Positions 17,390 to 26,684 of a DNA stretch of 48,043 bases are shown piece by piece. Made by a program: the position numbers and the translations under genes. The notes under the pieces are model-generated. The model made no database searches and was not told the origin of the DNA. It saw nothing but the letters and a program-made list of their open reading frames with translations. Each line of letters opens with the position of its first letter. Position 1 is the first letter of the stretch. Origin of the DNA: an uncultured Bacteroidota bacterium (GTDB taxonomy: Bacteria; Bacteroidota; Bacteroidia; Flavobacteriales; Flavobacteriaceae); contig CABZIT010000007.1 of NCBI GenBank assembly GCA_902525795.1, positions 1 through 48,043 of the forward strand, written 5' to 3'.

Positions 17390-18694
17390 TTGAAAAATAT
17401 TCGCGGATTTTCAAAGCTTAGTAAAGACAAAAAGATTAATTGGATTTGTGAAAACTTTTTCAAAGGAAATAAAGAGGCTGAACATGTTCTCAAACAATAT
17501 TGGAATGATAATTCAAAGTTGCAAAAACTACATGATGATTTCTCTGAAAATGTAGTTTCAAATTATTATTTACCATTTTCAATTGCACCAAATTTTTTGA
17601 TTAATAATAAAATATATGCAGTTCCAATGGCTATCGAAGAAAGTTCAGTTGTTGCTGCTGCTTGTAACTCAGCAAAGTTTTGGAAAGAAAATGGTGGTTT
17701 TTCTGCACAGATAATTAAAAAAGAAAAAAACGGACAAATACATTTTTTTTTCAAAGGTAAAAGCATTGAACTTGAAAAATATTTCAGTTTTGTAAAACCT
17801 AAACTTTTTCAAAAGACCTCACCGATTACTAAAAACATGCAAAAAAGAGGTGGTGGAATCAAAGAAATAAAGCTAATAGACAAAACAAAAGATTTAAAAA
17901 ATTACTATCAAATTTTTGCAACTTTTGATACTATCGATGCTATGGGTGCTAACTTTATAAATTCATGTCTTGAAGAATTCGCTAAAGTTTTTATCGAATC
18001 AACCTCTGAATTTGAAAATATTAATAAAAATGATATTCAAATTGTGATGAGCATTCTTTCTAATTATGTGCCAGATTGTATTGTTCGAGCAAATGCTACA
18101 TGTTCTGTTGAAAAATTAAATTCTCTACATCCGGAAACTAAAAACTTCACAAAAAAAATAGTTGATGCTGTAGCAATAGCAAACTGCGATATTTCAAGAG
18201 GGGTAACCCACAATAAAGGAGTAATGAACGGAATTGATGCAGTGGCTATTGCAACTGGCAATGACTTTAGAGCAATAGAAGCAGGAGTACATGCATATGT
18301 TTCAAGATCTGGAAAATACCAAAGTTTAACAAAAGCTAAAATTATAGGAAATAAATTTTTATACTCGATTGAAATTCCACTTTCAATAGGAACAATTGGC
18401 GGGGTAACCGATTTACACCCACTTGTTAAATTTGCATTAGAACTACTTGGTAACCCAAACTCTGATGATTTAATGATGATTATGGCATCCGTTGGACTAG
18501 CTCAGAATTTTGGTGCATTAAGATCATTAGTAACCTCAGGAATTCAAAAGGGTCATATGAAAATGCACCTGATTAATCTACTTAACAAATTAAATGCTAA
18601 TGAAAATGAAAAAGAATTAGCAATTGAACATTTTAAAAATCATAAAATAAATAATGCATCTGTTGAACTTTTTTTGAAAAATATTAGAAAATGA
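17390..18694 (+). CDS. hydroxymethylglutaryl-CoA reductase, class II
   Basis: This enzyme interconverts HMG-CoA and mevalonate. By sequence it is the class II (degradative-type) form, but in flavobacteria it is thought to serve the mevalonate route to isoprenoids. All four catalytic residues known from Pseudomonas mevalonii are visible: Glu83 in PMAIEESSVVAAA, Lys276 in THNKGVMNGIDA, Asp292 in ATGNDFRAIEAG and His389 in SGIQKGHMKMH. The coenzyme A/NAD region DAMGANFINSC is present too. Length is 434 residues. The start is TTG AAA; there is no ATG nearby and the -7 element fits this start. Its stop overlaps the GHMP kinase start (ATGA), so the two are translationally coupled. Confidence 0.95.
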   Translation: MKNIRGFSKLSKDKKINWICENFFKGNKEAEHVLKQYWNDNSKLQKLHDDFSENVVSNYYLPFSIAPNFLINNKIYAVPMAIEESSVVAAACNSAKFWKENGGFSAQIIKKEKNGQIHFFFKGKSIELEKYFSFVKPKLFQKTSPITKNMQKRGGGIKEIKLIDKTKDLKNYYQIFATFDTIDAMGANFINSCLEEFAKVFIESTSEFENINKNDIQIVMSILSNYVPDCIVRANATCSVEKLNSLHPETKNFTKKIVDAVAIANCDISRGVTHNKGVMNGIDAVAIATGNDFRAIEAGVHAYVSRSGKYQSLTKAKIIGNKFLYSIEIPLSIGTIGGVTDLHPLVKFALELLGNPNSDDLMMIMASVGLAQNFGALRSLVTSGIQKGHMKMHLINLLNKLNANENEKELAIEHFKNHKINNASVELFLKNIRK

Positions 18695-19596
18695 AATTTA
18701 AGAGTAACGGAAAATTATTAATTACTTCTGAGTATTTAGTTATGAAAGGGGCAATGGCACTAGCGATACCTGCAAAATTGGATCAAGAGTTAAATGTAAT
18801 ATCAACGAATTCTGATTTTGTTAATTGGAAAAGTTTTAATAAAGACAATCAAATTTGGTATGAGGAAAAGTTTTTTCTAGACAAAGGAACTCTAATTTAT
18901 CATGGGGAAAAAAATAAAATGTCTGATTTAATTGTTCGCTTATTTGATTATATACATAAATTTAATAAGCCAGAAAAAAGTATAGGTAATGAATTTATAT
19001 GGAAGATTAACTTTAATATAAATTGGGGGTTAGGGTCATCATCAACTTTAATTAATAATTTATCTAAGTGGGCAAAAGTAAATCCATATAAATTATTATT
19101 TTCTGTTTTTAACGGTAGTGGATATGATATTGCTTGTTGTGACAAAAGTAATCCTATAATTTTTCAAAAAAAGGATAATTATCTTTCAGTTTCAGATACA
19201 ACTTTTAACCCTAATTTTTTAAATAATTTATTTCTTATTTTTTTGAATAAAAAACAAGATACCCAAAAATCCGTACAGAATTTTCTTGAAACAGATCAGT
19301 CCCTCAGTGAAGGAATAAATCAAATAAATGAGATTGTTCATGAAATCGAAAATGTAAAGGATATTACTACATTTGAATCTTTAATTGAAAGGCATGAAAA
19401 AATAATAGCCAATATATTACAAATGCCAACAATTCAAAATGAAAAATTTCCTGACTACAATAATGGTGTAATTAAAAGTCTTGGATCTTGGGGTGGGGAC
19501 TTTGTGCTTGCTACTGGAGATGAAAAAAGTGTAGATTACTTTGAAGAAAAGGGCTTCAACACAATAAGAAAGATATCAGATCTACTTTATGTTTAA
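18691..19596 (+). CDS. GHMP kinase, mevalonate-pathway type
   Basis: This is a GHMP-superfamily small-molecule kinase, 301 residues. The N-terminal FKSNGKLLITSEYLVMKGA is the family's substrate strand, INWGLGSSSTLINNL is the ATP phosphate-binding motif 2, GSGYDIACC carries the probable catalytic aspartate, and GSWGGDFVLAT is the C-terminal motif 3. Coupling to HMG-CoA reductase makes mevalonate kinase or phosphomevalonate kinase the best guess; I cannot separate the two from motifs alone. No diphosphomevalonate decarboxylase is in the window. Its tail overlaps ppiD by 4 bp. Confidence 0.82.
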   Translation: MKFKSNGKLLITSEYLVMKGAMALAIPAKLDQELNVISTNSDFVNWKSFNKDNQIWYEEKFFLDKGTLIYHGEKNKMSDLIVRLFDYIHKFNKPEKSIGNEFIWKINFNINWGLGSSSTLINNLSKWAKVNPYKLLFSVFNGSGYDIACCDKSNPIIFQKKDNYLSVSDTTFNPNFLNNLFLIFLNKKQDTQKSVQNFLETDQSLSEGINQINEIVHEIENVKDITTFESLIERHEKIIANILQMPTIQNEKFPDYNNGVIKSLGSWGGDFVLATGDEKSVDYFEEKGFNTIRKISDLLYV

Positions 19597-21740
19597 TAAA
19601 ATAATGATCTAAAATCTTCGATTTCAGCTTTTTCTTTCAGTGCATCATAAGTATTAATTCTTGATGCATTTCTATTAGAGCTATTAATTTTATTTATCTG
19701 TACTTGATAATTATCAATTTCAGAAGCAATTCTTTTATCTGTAAGTTTAATATAAAAAACTCCAGATTTTCCAATAATAGGTTCAGAAGTTTGATCTTTG
19801 TCTAAACCCATAGCAAAACCAATCACATTGGGTTCATTTCCTACACCTGAAATAACGGGGCTTGAAAGACTTACAGCCAATGAGGTTTCAATACCAAGGT
19901 CAAATAAATCAGAAATATCATCTAGATCGGTTACATTGACCATTTTAATGATCCGCTCAGCTTTTTTCTGTTTCTTAACTTCGGGTATTGCTGTAATTTT
20001 TGCTTTTTCATAATCCATTAATTCATCATCATTGATTGATTTTAAAATTGCAATTGCATAACCTCCATCTTGTAGATTAAATCTTTTAACATCTCCAATA
20101 TTAGTTGTCTCATCGTATGCCCATTTTACGATAGATCTTTGTTTTCCGAGAATAGGGATATTTTCATCTAGCTCCTTAAGATTATTTGCTTTTTTAATAT
20201 CAAATTGCCTTTGATTTGCCAAATCATCAAAATTATCTTCATTTGCGTCAATTTCAAATCTGGATGCAATATTGTAGATACTGTCTCTGGTAATTTCAGA
20301 GGGTTCAATTTTAAGTGCTAGATTTGCAACTTTAATTGCTCTTTGCTTTTTGTTTTGTGTTAAAATTTCAATGATATGAAAACCAAATTCGGTTTCAACT
20401 ATATCAATAGATCCAACATTATTTTCAAAAGAGAAATTTCTGAATTCTTCAGCAAAACTATCAAAATATGCAAATTCAATTTCACCACCATTTTGATTAC
20501 TTACTTTATCAGAGGAAAGATCAAGCAAAGAATCAAATTTATTTCTATTTCTTTTTAATATTCTCAAGATACTATCTGATTTAGCCTTGGCTTGATCTCT
20601 TGTTATTGAAACCTCAGGACCACTCCTAAGAGACCCAAAATAAGGGATTAAAATATGACGTACCTTAACAGAATCTGGCATGCGCCTAGCTTCGATTAAT
20701 TTTGTAACTTTCATAAAACCGTCTTCAGAATACGGACCATGTAATTCGTTTACAGATAAATTAAATATTTCATCAGGAATTTCATTTGGTCCCATTTTTT
20801 TAAAAACATAAGAATCAAAATATTTTATTGCTGAATTAATGTTAACAAATTCTTCATTATTTTTTGTGGATCTAAAACCAGGTACTTTGATATTTTTTTT
20901 ATTATTAAAATCATACTCTTCTCTGTCTTCAATAAGATTTTGTAAATTAATTTCTGTGGCAAGTTTATCAGCAGAAGATGCATTCTCTTCAAACTTAACA
21001 AAAGAGATAGCTCTACTTTTGGTTGTTTTATATTTGTTTTGATTGTTATTAATATACTGATTAACATCAGATTTTTTAACCTGAATTATTGAGTCGGAAA
21101 TTTTTGAGAAGGGAATCTTTACATATTCAAAATCTACAAGATCATTATTGAAATGATGGTCAGTTAATCCTTCAAAAATAGTTGTATTGATTCCAGCTTC
21201 AACAAGTTTATTGTAGCTTTGCTCTAAACCAAATGCAGCAATATTAGATTCAAAAATATTCCAAGATTCATAATTGACTAACGAGTTTTGTAATTCTGTA
21301 GTTTCAGGTGAAATTTCTTTCAAGTTTAATATGAACTGATTTAATTTAGATTCGTCAAAGTTTCCATCACTGTCTTTAAATTCATCAAAAGCAGAAAGAT
21401 TATTTTTGAGCAGTGATCTCATCATATTTTTTTCTACCCTTAGCCCAATTTCATCAAATTCAGTTTTTAATACTAATTTTTTAGTTTCTTGATCCCAAAT
21501 ATTACTCATCGACTGTATGGCAGATCTTGATCCACGGTTTTGCTTTTCAACATTATCAACTTTTCTCATAAAATCATCTCTTTCTATTTCAATTCCGTTA
21601 ACAGAACCTACTGTTGATGTATTCATATCAGATGTACCAGTATTTCTAAAAACATCTGCGAGAACAAATGAAAATAGTGCCATAGCTATCACAACTATAA
21701 GAAAGAATGAGCGTTGTCTAATTTGGTTTAATATTGCCAT
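19593..21740 (-). CDS. PpiD-type membrane-anchored peptidyl-prolyl isomerase
   Basis: This is a folding factor for secreted and outer-membrane proteins, anchored in the inner membrane. The 715-residue protein has one N-terminal membrane helix (about 12-31, SFFLIVVIAMALFSFVLAD). A SurA/PpiD-like N-terminal chaperone domain follows, then a parvulin rotamase domain starting VKVRHILIPYFG and ending ETEFGFHIIEIL (about 355-455), then a further degenerate rotamase-like C-terminal part. Architecture and length fit PpiD of Bacteroidota. It stands next to the coaX-OMP-TPR-lptC unit but a 66-bp gap with its own -7 element separates it. Confidence 0.92.
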   Translation of the reverse strand: MAILNQIRQRSFFLIVVIAMALFSFVLADVFRNTGTSDMNTSTVGSVNGIEIERDDFMRKVDNVEKQNRGSRSAIQSMSNIWDQETKKLVLKTEFDEIGLRVEKNMMRSLLKNNLSAFDEFKDSDGNFDESKLNQFILNLKEISPETTELQNSLVNYESWNIFESNIAAFGLEQSYNKLVEAGINTTIFEGLTDHHFNNDLVDFEYVKIPFSKISDSIIQVKKSDVNQYINNNQNKYKTTKSRAISFVKFEENASSADKLATEINLQNLIEDREEYDFNNKKNIKVPGFRSTKNNEEFVNINSAIKYFDSYVFKKMGPNEIPDEIFNLSVNELHGPYSEDGFMKVTKLIEARRMPDSVKVRHILIPYFGSLRSGPEVSITRDQAKAKSDSILRILKRNRNKFDSLLDLSSDKVSNQNGGEIEFAYFDSFAEEFRNFSFENNVGSIDIVETEFGFHIIEILTQNKKQRAIKVANLALKIEPSEITRDSIYNIASRFEIDANEDNFDDLANQRQFDIKKANNLKELDENIPILGKQRSIVKWAYDETTNIGDVKRFNLQDGGYAIAILKSINDDELMDYEKAKITAIPEVKKQKKAERIIKMVNVTDLDDISDLFDLGIETSLAVSLSSPVISGVGNEPNVIGFAMGLDKDQTSEPIIGKSGVFYIKLTDKRIASEIDNYQVQINKINSSNRNASRINTYDALKEKAEIEDFRSLFY

Positions 21741-21763
21741 AAATTTGTAATAAATTTAGTGGC

Positions 21764-21771
21764 CAAAAGTA
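21764..21771 (-). promoter_or_regulatory. ppiD promoter, -7 element
   Basis: The minus strand reads TACTTTTG, an exact TAnnTTTG, 23 bases before the ATG in the 66-bp gap after lptC. This suggests ppiD can be transcribed apart from the lptC operon. Confidence 0.5.
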
Positions 21772-21806
21772 GCATTTTATATTTAATTATAAAAAAATAT
21801 AAATAA

Positions 21807-22331
21807 CTATTCTTCAATGGAAAGATAACCAGACACATCCGAAAATGTAACATTTTTAAATTCTTTATCAGAATTAAATCCTTTTCCATTTATATCCTTA
21901 TTTTCCGAAACATACCTAAAATTAAAATCAGTAAATAACCACTGCATTTCTGAGCTGTAATAAAGTTGATCAGAAAACAATGTATCCTGTAAAGGGGTTG
22001 ATACCACAACATTTCCTCTTAAGTCAATCAAATTAGTGTCAGAATAAGAAATTGCATAATCAGAAAATATTTTAGTTTCACCCATATTTTTATCATATAG
22101 CACAATTTGAATTTTTTCAGGAAATTCAAAGTATGGGAATTTATTATTACTAAAATTGAGCATTTTATTACTCCTCAATTTAGTGCTAACAACCCCCGAG
22201 TCTGTATGAGTCGTGTTAATATTTATAGCTACTGAAATTGGGGTCTCAACAGAGGGATTTGTATTATTAAATGTTGATGTATTTGAACATGAAATAAATA
22301 TAATACCAAAATAAAGTAAGTAAAATTTCAA
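21807..22331 (-). CDS. lptC: LPS export protein LptC, lipoprotein form
   Basis: LptC sits in the periplasm and passes lipopolysaccharide from the LptBFG ABC transporter to LptA. The 174-residue product has a short lipoprotein signal (MKFYLLYFGIIFISC, Cys15), whereas E. coli LptC has a membrane helix. It then shows the beta-jellyroll pattern of the family: FPYFEFPEKIQIVLYD, DTNLIDLRGNVVVSTP, DTLFSDQLYYSSEMQWLFTD. The start is TTG AAA, three bases after the TPR gene. It is the last gene of the coaX operon, a position I recall from other flavobacteria. Confidence 0.9.
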   Translation of the reverse strand: MKFYLLYFGIIFISCSNTSTFNNTNPSVETPISVAININTTHTDSGVVSTKLRSNKMLNFSNNKFPYFEFPEKIQIVLYDKNMGETKIFSDYAISYSDTNLIDLRGNVVVSTPLQDTLFSDQLYYSSEMQWLFTDFNFRYVSENKDINGKGFNSDKEFKNVTFSDVSGYLSIEE

Positions 22332-22334
22332 AAT

Positions 22335-23708
22335 TTAAAGATTAGGTACTGAAACAGATCTGTTGATCCAACAGCCAATTCCAATCAATTCACCATCCCT
22401 ACCGGATGAGAAAATTTCTGATTTTTGAGGAGCTTTCGCATTGTAGTTATTTACTGCTTTATTTGCTGCTTTTCGCAGATTTGCATCAACTTTTGATGCT
22501 TTTGATGCCTCTTTAGCAGCTAGCCAGTAAACTGCCCTTTGATTAAAATTACTATCACCACAATTTTTTGCACTACTTGCATACATTTGAGCAATTGCAA
22601 GAAATGGTTTACCATTGGATGGATTAAAGCTTAAAGATTGCATATAATAAACTCTAGCTTTAGTAAACATCCCATTTTTTCTAAAATTAGTTGCAATCCT
22701 AAATAATATTTTAGATTTTTCATAAGAGTCAGACTCCAAATCGATAGCCTGATTATAATACCCAATAGCTTCATTACTTCTTCCTTGTTTATCCTTGATT
22801 GTTCCTAAATAGTATGCAGTTGCTGCACTTGGTTCCAAGTCATTTTTTTGCTGAACTATTTTTATAAATAAATCCGAATCATCACACTCCTTACTGTAAA
22901 GCCGATTCATTGCCCTATTGAGCCACTTACCATCATTCAATTTCAAATCGAAATTTTTAGAATAAAGGGGGATTAAATTATCACAATTACCTCTGTCTCC
23001 TAAATCTTTTTCCATTCCTTTTTTTATCTGTGAATACGCTTTCAAAAAACTATTATAGGACTTTTTTCTTCGCTCCTCTTTTTTAGTCAAAGTCAATTCT
23101 TCACCAGACTGATCAATGTACTTATTTACCTTCATGGTGTAGTTTTTAATTTCAAGCTCTATTTTTTCAGAGATTTCATCATATTTTGTGAATAACTCTT
23201 CTGTACTTTTTGATCCTTTATCATATAACCTGACGGTTAACTTGAAGTAGGTATATAAGTTTTTGGGATTATTGAAAGACTCGAGGTCAGAATTATAGGC
23301 ATTTTCAAAATTTTCATAAACATAAGAATCAGAAAGTTTTAATAATTCCATATTATCATACTCAAACTGTGCAGATTTTGCAAGAATTGCTCCAAGTGGA
23401 GTCTTTTCAGGAAAGTTTTCTCTTTTTTCTTTCCATAATTGTAACATATCATTTAAATAAGCTAACTTTTCTCCACCTGAGGAACTGGCAATTTTGTGAG
23501 TCAATATTTTTTCACCATAAACATAAATTGCACTGTTAAACTTTGGGTTTCTTTGTCTTAATTCCATCCATGGCTCAAAAGCAGAATCATAATTTTTTGC
23601 CTTAACGTATTCACTAAAAATAGATAAAGCATTAATGTCTTCTTCAGTTGCCTGCGAAAAGGAAACTGAATATGTAAAAAATAAAAGTATTATTAATAAT
23701 TTTTTCAT
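22335..23708 (-). CDS. secreted tetratricopeptide-repeat protein
   Basis: The 457-residue protein has a Sec signal peptide (about 1-18, ending YSVSFSQ) and helical repeats. Clear TPR units include SAATAYYLGTIKDKQGRSNE, AIGYYNQAIDLE and ARVYYMQSLSFNPSNGKP (about 290-370). Earlier repeats are degenerate. The C-terminus has several cysteines and the ending GIGCWINRSVSVPN, which looks conserved in Bacteroidota relatives. TPR proteins act as scaffolds; its place between an outer-membrane barrel and lptC suggests an envelope assembly role in the periplasm, which is inference. The 2-bp and 3-bp gaps to its neighbours show a tight operon. Confidence 0.85.
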   Translation of the reverse strand: MKKLLIILLFFTYSVSFSQATEEDINALSIFSEYVKAKNYDSAFEPWMELRQRNPKFNSAIYVYGEKILTHKIASSSGGEKLAYLNDMLQLWKEKRENFPEKTPLGAILAKSAQFEYDNMELLKLSDSYVYENFENAYNSDLESFNNPKNLYTYFKLTVRLYDKGSKSTEELFTKYDEISEKIELEIKNYTMKVNKYIDQSGEELTLTKKEERRKKSYNSFLKAYSQIKKGMEKDLGDRGNCDNLIPLYSKNFDLKLNDGKWLNRAMNRLYSKECDDSDLFIKIVQQKNDLEPSAATAYYLGTIKDKQGRSNEAIGYYNQAIDLESDSYEKSKILFRIATNFRKNGMFTKARVYYMQSLSFNPSNGKPFLAIAQMYASSAKNCGDSNFNQRAVYWLAAKEASKASKVDANLRKAANKAVNNYNAKAPQKSEIFSSGRDGELIGIGCWINRSVSVPNL

Positions 23709-23710
23709 CT

Positions 23711-25021
23711 TTAGTTATATTTTCTTTTTATGAACCATCTATCATTTAACGATAAACTAATGTGAATATTTGTAAAAGTTTCTTCAATCAAATTAGCTTT
23801 TTTTGTCCCTTTCCTACCAAACTCAAAAGAAGTATTGATATTTGAAAAAAGACCACCAGCAGGAATACCGAGTCCAAAAGATATGCCAATTTCATTTATA
23901 GATTGATCATTAATATTCAATCCTGTTTTTTCGAAATAAACCCCAGTCCTGTAAACTATTCTGTCAAAAAATCTATTAAAAGAAGCATAATCAGGTATAT
24001 AAAACCCGCCTAAAGACAACAAATAGGAATCTTCAAACCTACTATTTTCAATATTTATTAAATCACTTGAAAAAACACTACTATTGATCGTAGTAATTTC
24101 TGAACCAATAAACCATTTTTTCTCTTTTCCAATTCCAAGCCCAAAATTTAATCTATTAGGCATAACCAAGTCTGTTTTGTAGAGATTTAATGATTCTAAG
24201 TCAACTTCAATCTGATTGATAGGGAAATCCAAACCTGAAATTGAATTAATTACTACTGATGCAAATGTCCTATTATTGATGGAACTCAAATCATATGAGG
24301 GAGAATACGCAAAAGAAGCATTGAGAGTGTATTCATTAAATATAGTTCCACTATATATCAGACCAAAATTAAAATTAATACCACTCAAATCTGATCTATT
24401 TGACTCTTTTGATTGATAATCTAGTGGCTCATTATCATCGTCATATAAAAACTCTACAGCACTATTTTGAATATTACCAAAATTATATTTAGCATCAAAG
24501 CCGATTGAAATATTATTAGAAATTTGATATGCAAAACCTAAAAATGCTTTATTTACACCACCAAATCCCTCATATTTAAACTTCATTAAATTTATATCGT
24601 TAGAGGATTCTAGTTTATAACCAACACTAGAGAAGGGAATAAGTCCAAGGGCCATCCCAAATTTACCCATTGGCAGGTTTAATCCTAAATAATCAAAACT
24701 AGTATTGGATGCCAATGAATTTTGGTTATTTGAGGATAATTTAGTCTCACTGTAGTTCAATCCTACAGTGAACTTAACCAATCTGCCTTCTTCATTAAAT
24801 ATGAAAAGATTTTTTCCAGTGTATGATGCAGGGTTTTTAAAGTTCATATGTATGCTATCATTGTACACAGAAAGTCTACCCATAGATCTGTTTTCAGTTG
24901 TACCTCTAAAATCTAAAGATCCAATACCATAAAATGAATAGGGAGAGGAAGTACTATTTTGGGAATAAGAACTAATTGATAATGCAATTACAACTAACAA
25001 TGTAAAAAATTTTCTTATCAA
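23711..25021 (-). CDS. outer-membrane beta-barrel protein, unknown function
   Basis: A 436-residue protein with a signal peptide (MIRKFFTLLVVIALSISSYS) and a body of alternating polar/hydrophobic strands typical of an outer-membrane barrel. It begins SPYSFYGIGSLDFRGTTENR and has many aromatic-flanked strands such as SIGFDAKYNFG and LNFGLGIGKEKKWFIG. The fold may be FadL-like, but I see no diagnostic hatch motif. It follows coaX by 4 bp. The start is TTG ATA; there is no other start before the signal peptide. Conserved position next to coaX suggests a basic envelope role in the phylum, but the function is not established. Confidence 0.8.
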   Translation of the reverse strand: MIRKFFTLLVVIALSISSYSQNSTSSPYSFYGIGSLDFRGTTENRSMGRLSVYNDSIHMNFKNPASYTGKNLFIFNEEGRLVKFTVGLNYSETKLSSNNQNSLASNTSFDYLGLNLPMGKFGMALGLIPFSSVGYKLESSNDINLMKFKYEGFGGVNKAFLGFAYQISNNISIGFDAKYNFGNIQNSAVEFLYDDDNEPLDYQSKESNRSDLSGINFNFGLIYSGTIFNEYTLNASFAYSPSYDLSSINNRTFASVVINSISGLDFPINQIEVDLESLNLYKTDLVMPNRLNFGLGIGKEKKWFIGSEITTINSSVFSSDLINIENSRFEDSYLLSLGGFYIPDYASFNRFFDRIVYRTGVYFEKTGLNINDQSINEIGISFGLGIPAGGLFSNINTSFEFGRKGTKKANLIEETFTNIHISLSLNDRWFIKRKYN

Positions 25022-25025
25022 TTGA

Positions 25026-25748
25026 TTATGAATTTAGGGCAAGTATATTGTTTAATCCTTTTAGTATAAAAATTGGATCAGCAAATATGGGGATTTTTAA
25101 TGGTTTAGACAAAAAATTGGCGTCTCCACCTGTTAAAATAATATTTATTTTTTTATTATTTCCTTTAACTTCATCAATAAATCCGTTTATTTCATTTACA
25201 ATTCCCCCAATAACACCAGAATGAATACATCCAACAGTACTTTTAGATGGAAAACTGTATTCTCCTGATTTACCGACTAATGGTAGATTTGAAGTCATTT
25301 TATTTAGTGATTGATACCTTAAATTAATGCCTGGAGAGATCATGCCTCCACAGTATTGATTTTTCTCATTAATTAAATCTATTGTTAAACACGTTCCTGC
25401 ATCAATTATTAAGCTATTTCTACTAGGATGATGAAAAACAGCTGAAGATATCAGTGCAATTCTGTCTGATCCCAAAGTTTTTGGAGTTTCGTAAAGGTTT
25501 TCAAAAGGTAGATTCAATTCATTAGAAACATTAAGAAAATCAATTTTGTAATTTTTTAATAATAATTCGTGATTTATCTCAGAAACATTGGATACTATCG
25601 TTTTTTTAATTTTTGAATAGGATTTTAAAGTTTTTACAATAGAACTTTCAAAATTTTTATTTTTATCATGCTGAAATCCAAATACATCTCCCTTACTGAA
25701 AACAGCTAATTTGAAGTATGTGTTTCCAATATCAATAACTAAATTCAT
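25026..25748 (-). CDS. coaX: type III pantothenate kinase
   Basis: CoaX phosphorylates pantothenate, the first step of coenzyme A synthesis. It belongs to the ASKHA fold: phosphate motif 1 MNLVIDIGNTYFKLAVF, the GSDRIALISSA segment, phosphate motif 2 SLIIDAGTCLTIDLI with the catalytic aspartate, then CGGMISPGINLR and the C-terminal ILTGGDANFL. I start it at the ATG giving MNLVIDIGNT (240 aa); a longer frame exists but adds seven residues unlike the family N-terminus and would overlap the promoter. It heads the operon coaX-OMP-TPR-lptC. Confidence 0.96.
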   Translation of the reverse strand: MNLVIDIGNTYFKLAVFSKGDVFGFQHDKNKNFESSIVKTLKSYSKIKKTIVSNVSEINHELLLKNYKIDFLNVSNELNLPFENLYETPKTLGSDRIALISSAVFHHPSRNSLIIDAGTCLTIDLINEKNQYCGGMISPGINLRYQSLNKMTSNLPLVGKSGEYSFPSKSTVGCIHSGVIGGIVNEINGFIDEVKGNNKKINIILTGGDANFLSKPLKIPIFADPIFILKGLNNILALNS

Positions 25749-25766
25749 CCAATAAACATTTGATCT

Positions 25767-25774
25767 CAAATTTA
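25767..25774 (-). promoter_or_regulatory. coaX promoter, -7 element
   Basis: The minus strand reads TAAATTTG, an exact TAnnTTTG, ending 18 bases before the chosen ATG. This spacing supports the shorter coaX start. Confidence 0.5.
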
Positions 25775-25796
25775 CAAAAGCATTTTCATTAAATAA

Positions 25797-25828
25797 TTTT
25801 GGGAATAATAAAATTGAATCTATATTTG
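25797..25828 (+). promoter_or_regulatory. tRNA-Phe promoter, -33 and -7 elements
   Basis: TTTTG (25797-25801) and TATATTTG (25821-25828) are separated by 19 bases. This matches the Bacteroidota promoter consensus TTG-N17-23-TAnnTTTG at both elements and is the best promoter I see in the window. The predicted start is just upstream of the tRNA. Confidence 0.75.
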
Positions 25829-25838
25829 AGGCCCTTAA

Positions 25839-25911
<73 letters not shown>

Positions 25912-25916
25912 CTAAG

Positions 25917-25939
25917 AAGCTCTCACTGAGAGCTTTTTT
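25917..25939 (+). terminator. Rho-independent terminator of tRNA-Phe
   Basis: A perfect 8-bp stem AAGCTCTC/GAGAGCTT with a three-base loop is followed by a T run, five bases after the tRNA. Confidence 0.92.
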
Positions 25940-25985
25940 GTTTAATCCCTATTATTAATTTACTATATTTAGCTTAAATTTTCTA

Positions 25986-26684
25986 ATGAAGTACACTCTT
26001 GATTTTCTTTCAAATAGTTGGACATTTACAATAATTTGTGTTGTTGTATTAATTTTTACTGTTTTGTTTATTGGAAATAAAATAGAAAAAAGTAAAAAAA
26101 CATTATATGCAAAAATTTTAGCACTGATAATGCTAGGATTTTATATTGCAAACCATGCAATTTTAATATCAATTGGTAAGTGGGAATTAAGCAAAGAACT
26201 TCCTTTTCATTTATGTACAATCAGCGGGTTAATATGCTGTTTTATCATGTTTATCCCGGAAAAAAATAGACAATTTTTATTTGAGTTTTTATTTTACTGT
26301 GGTATCATTGGAGGTGTGCAGGCAATATTAACACCATTAGTTGATGATTATGGTGGATACAATTTCTTTTATGTTCAATTTTTTTTCAAACACGCCATGA
26401 TTATCGCATTTCCTATTTATTTAAGAAATAATTTGGGAATGAAGCTTACCAAATTCTCTTGGTTAAAAACCTTTTTAATGCTAAATGTATTGATGATAAT
26501 TTTAATTCAAATTAATGAAATTTTAGGCTCCAACTATATGTATGTAAATATTCCACCAGCTGTTGAAAATCCATTAGTAATTGGAAAGTGGCCAACATAC
26601 CTATACTGGTGGGAGCTGTTCGTTCTAATTTTGATTTTAATAGTTTTCTTCATTGCAAAACCAAAGAATTTTGAAAAAAATTAG
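25986..26684 (+). CDS. TIGR02206/YwaF family membrane protein
   Basis: A 232-residue integral membrane protein with about six to seven helices. It has the family's typical points: a helix 2 with NHAILISIGKWEL, the motif ELPFHLCTISGLIC, a loop GGVQAILTPLVDDYGGY, and NYMYVNIPPA before the last helices. These match the YwaF/TIGR02206 family, which is widespread and has no established function. The start is ATG, 46 bases after the tRNA terminator. The downstream lipoprotein gene overlaps its end by 14 bp, so the two are coupled. Confidence 0.85.
   Translation: MKYTLDFLSNSWTFTIICVVVLIFTVLFIGNKIEKSKKTLYAKILALIMLGFYIANHAILISIGKWELSKELPFHLCTISGLICCFIMFIPEKNRQFLFEFLFYCGIIGGVQAILTPLVDDYGGYNFFYVQFFFKHAMIIAFPIYLRNNLGMKLTKFSWLKTFLMLNVLMIILIQINEILGSNYMYVNIPPAVENPLVIGKWPTYLYWWELFVLILILIVFFIAKPKNFEKN

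Noticed and set aside
25749-25769. Seven-residue N-terminal extension of coaX
   Set aside because: It runs into the -7 element and precedes the phosphate motif in a way unlike the family; the ATG at 25748 fits.
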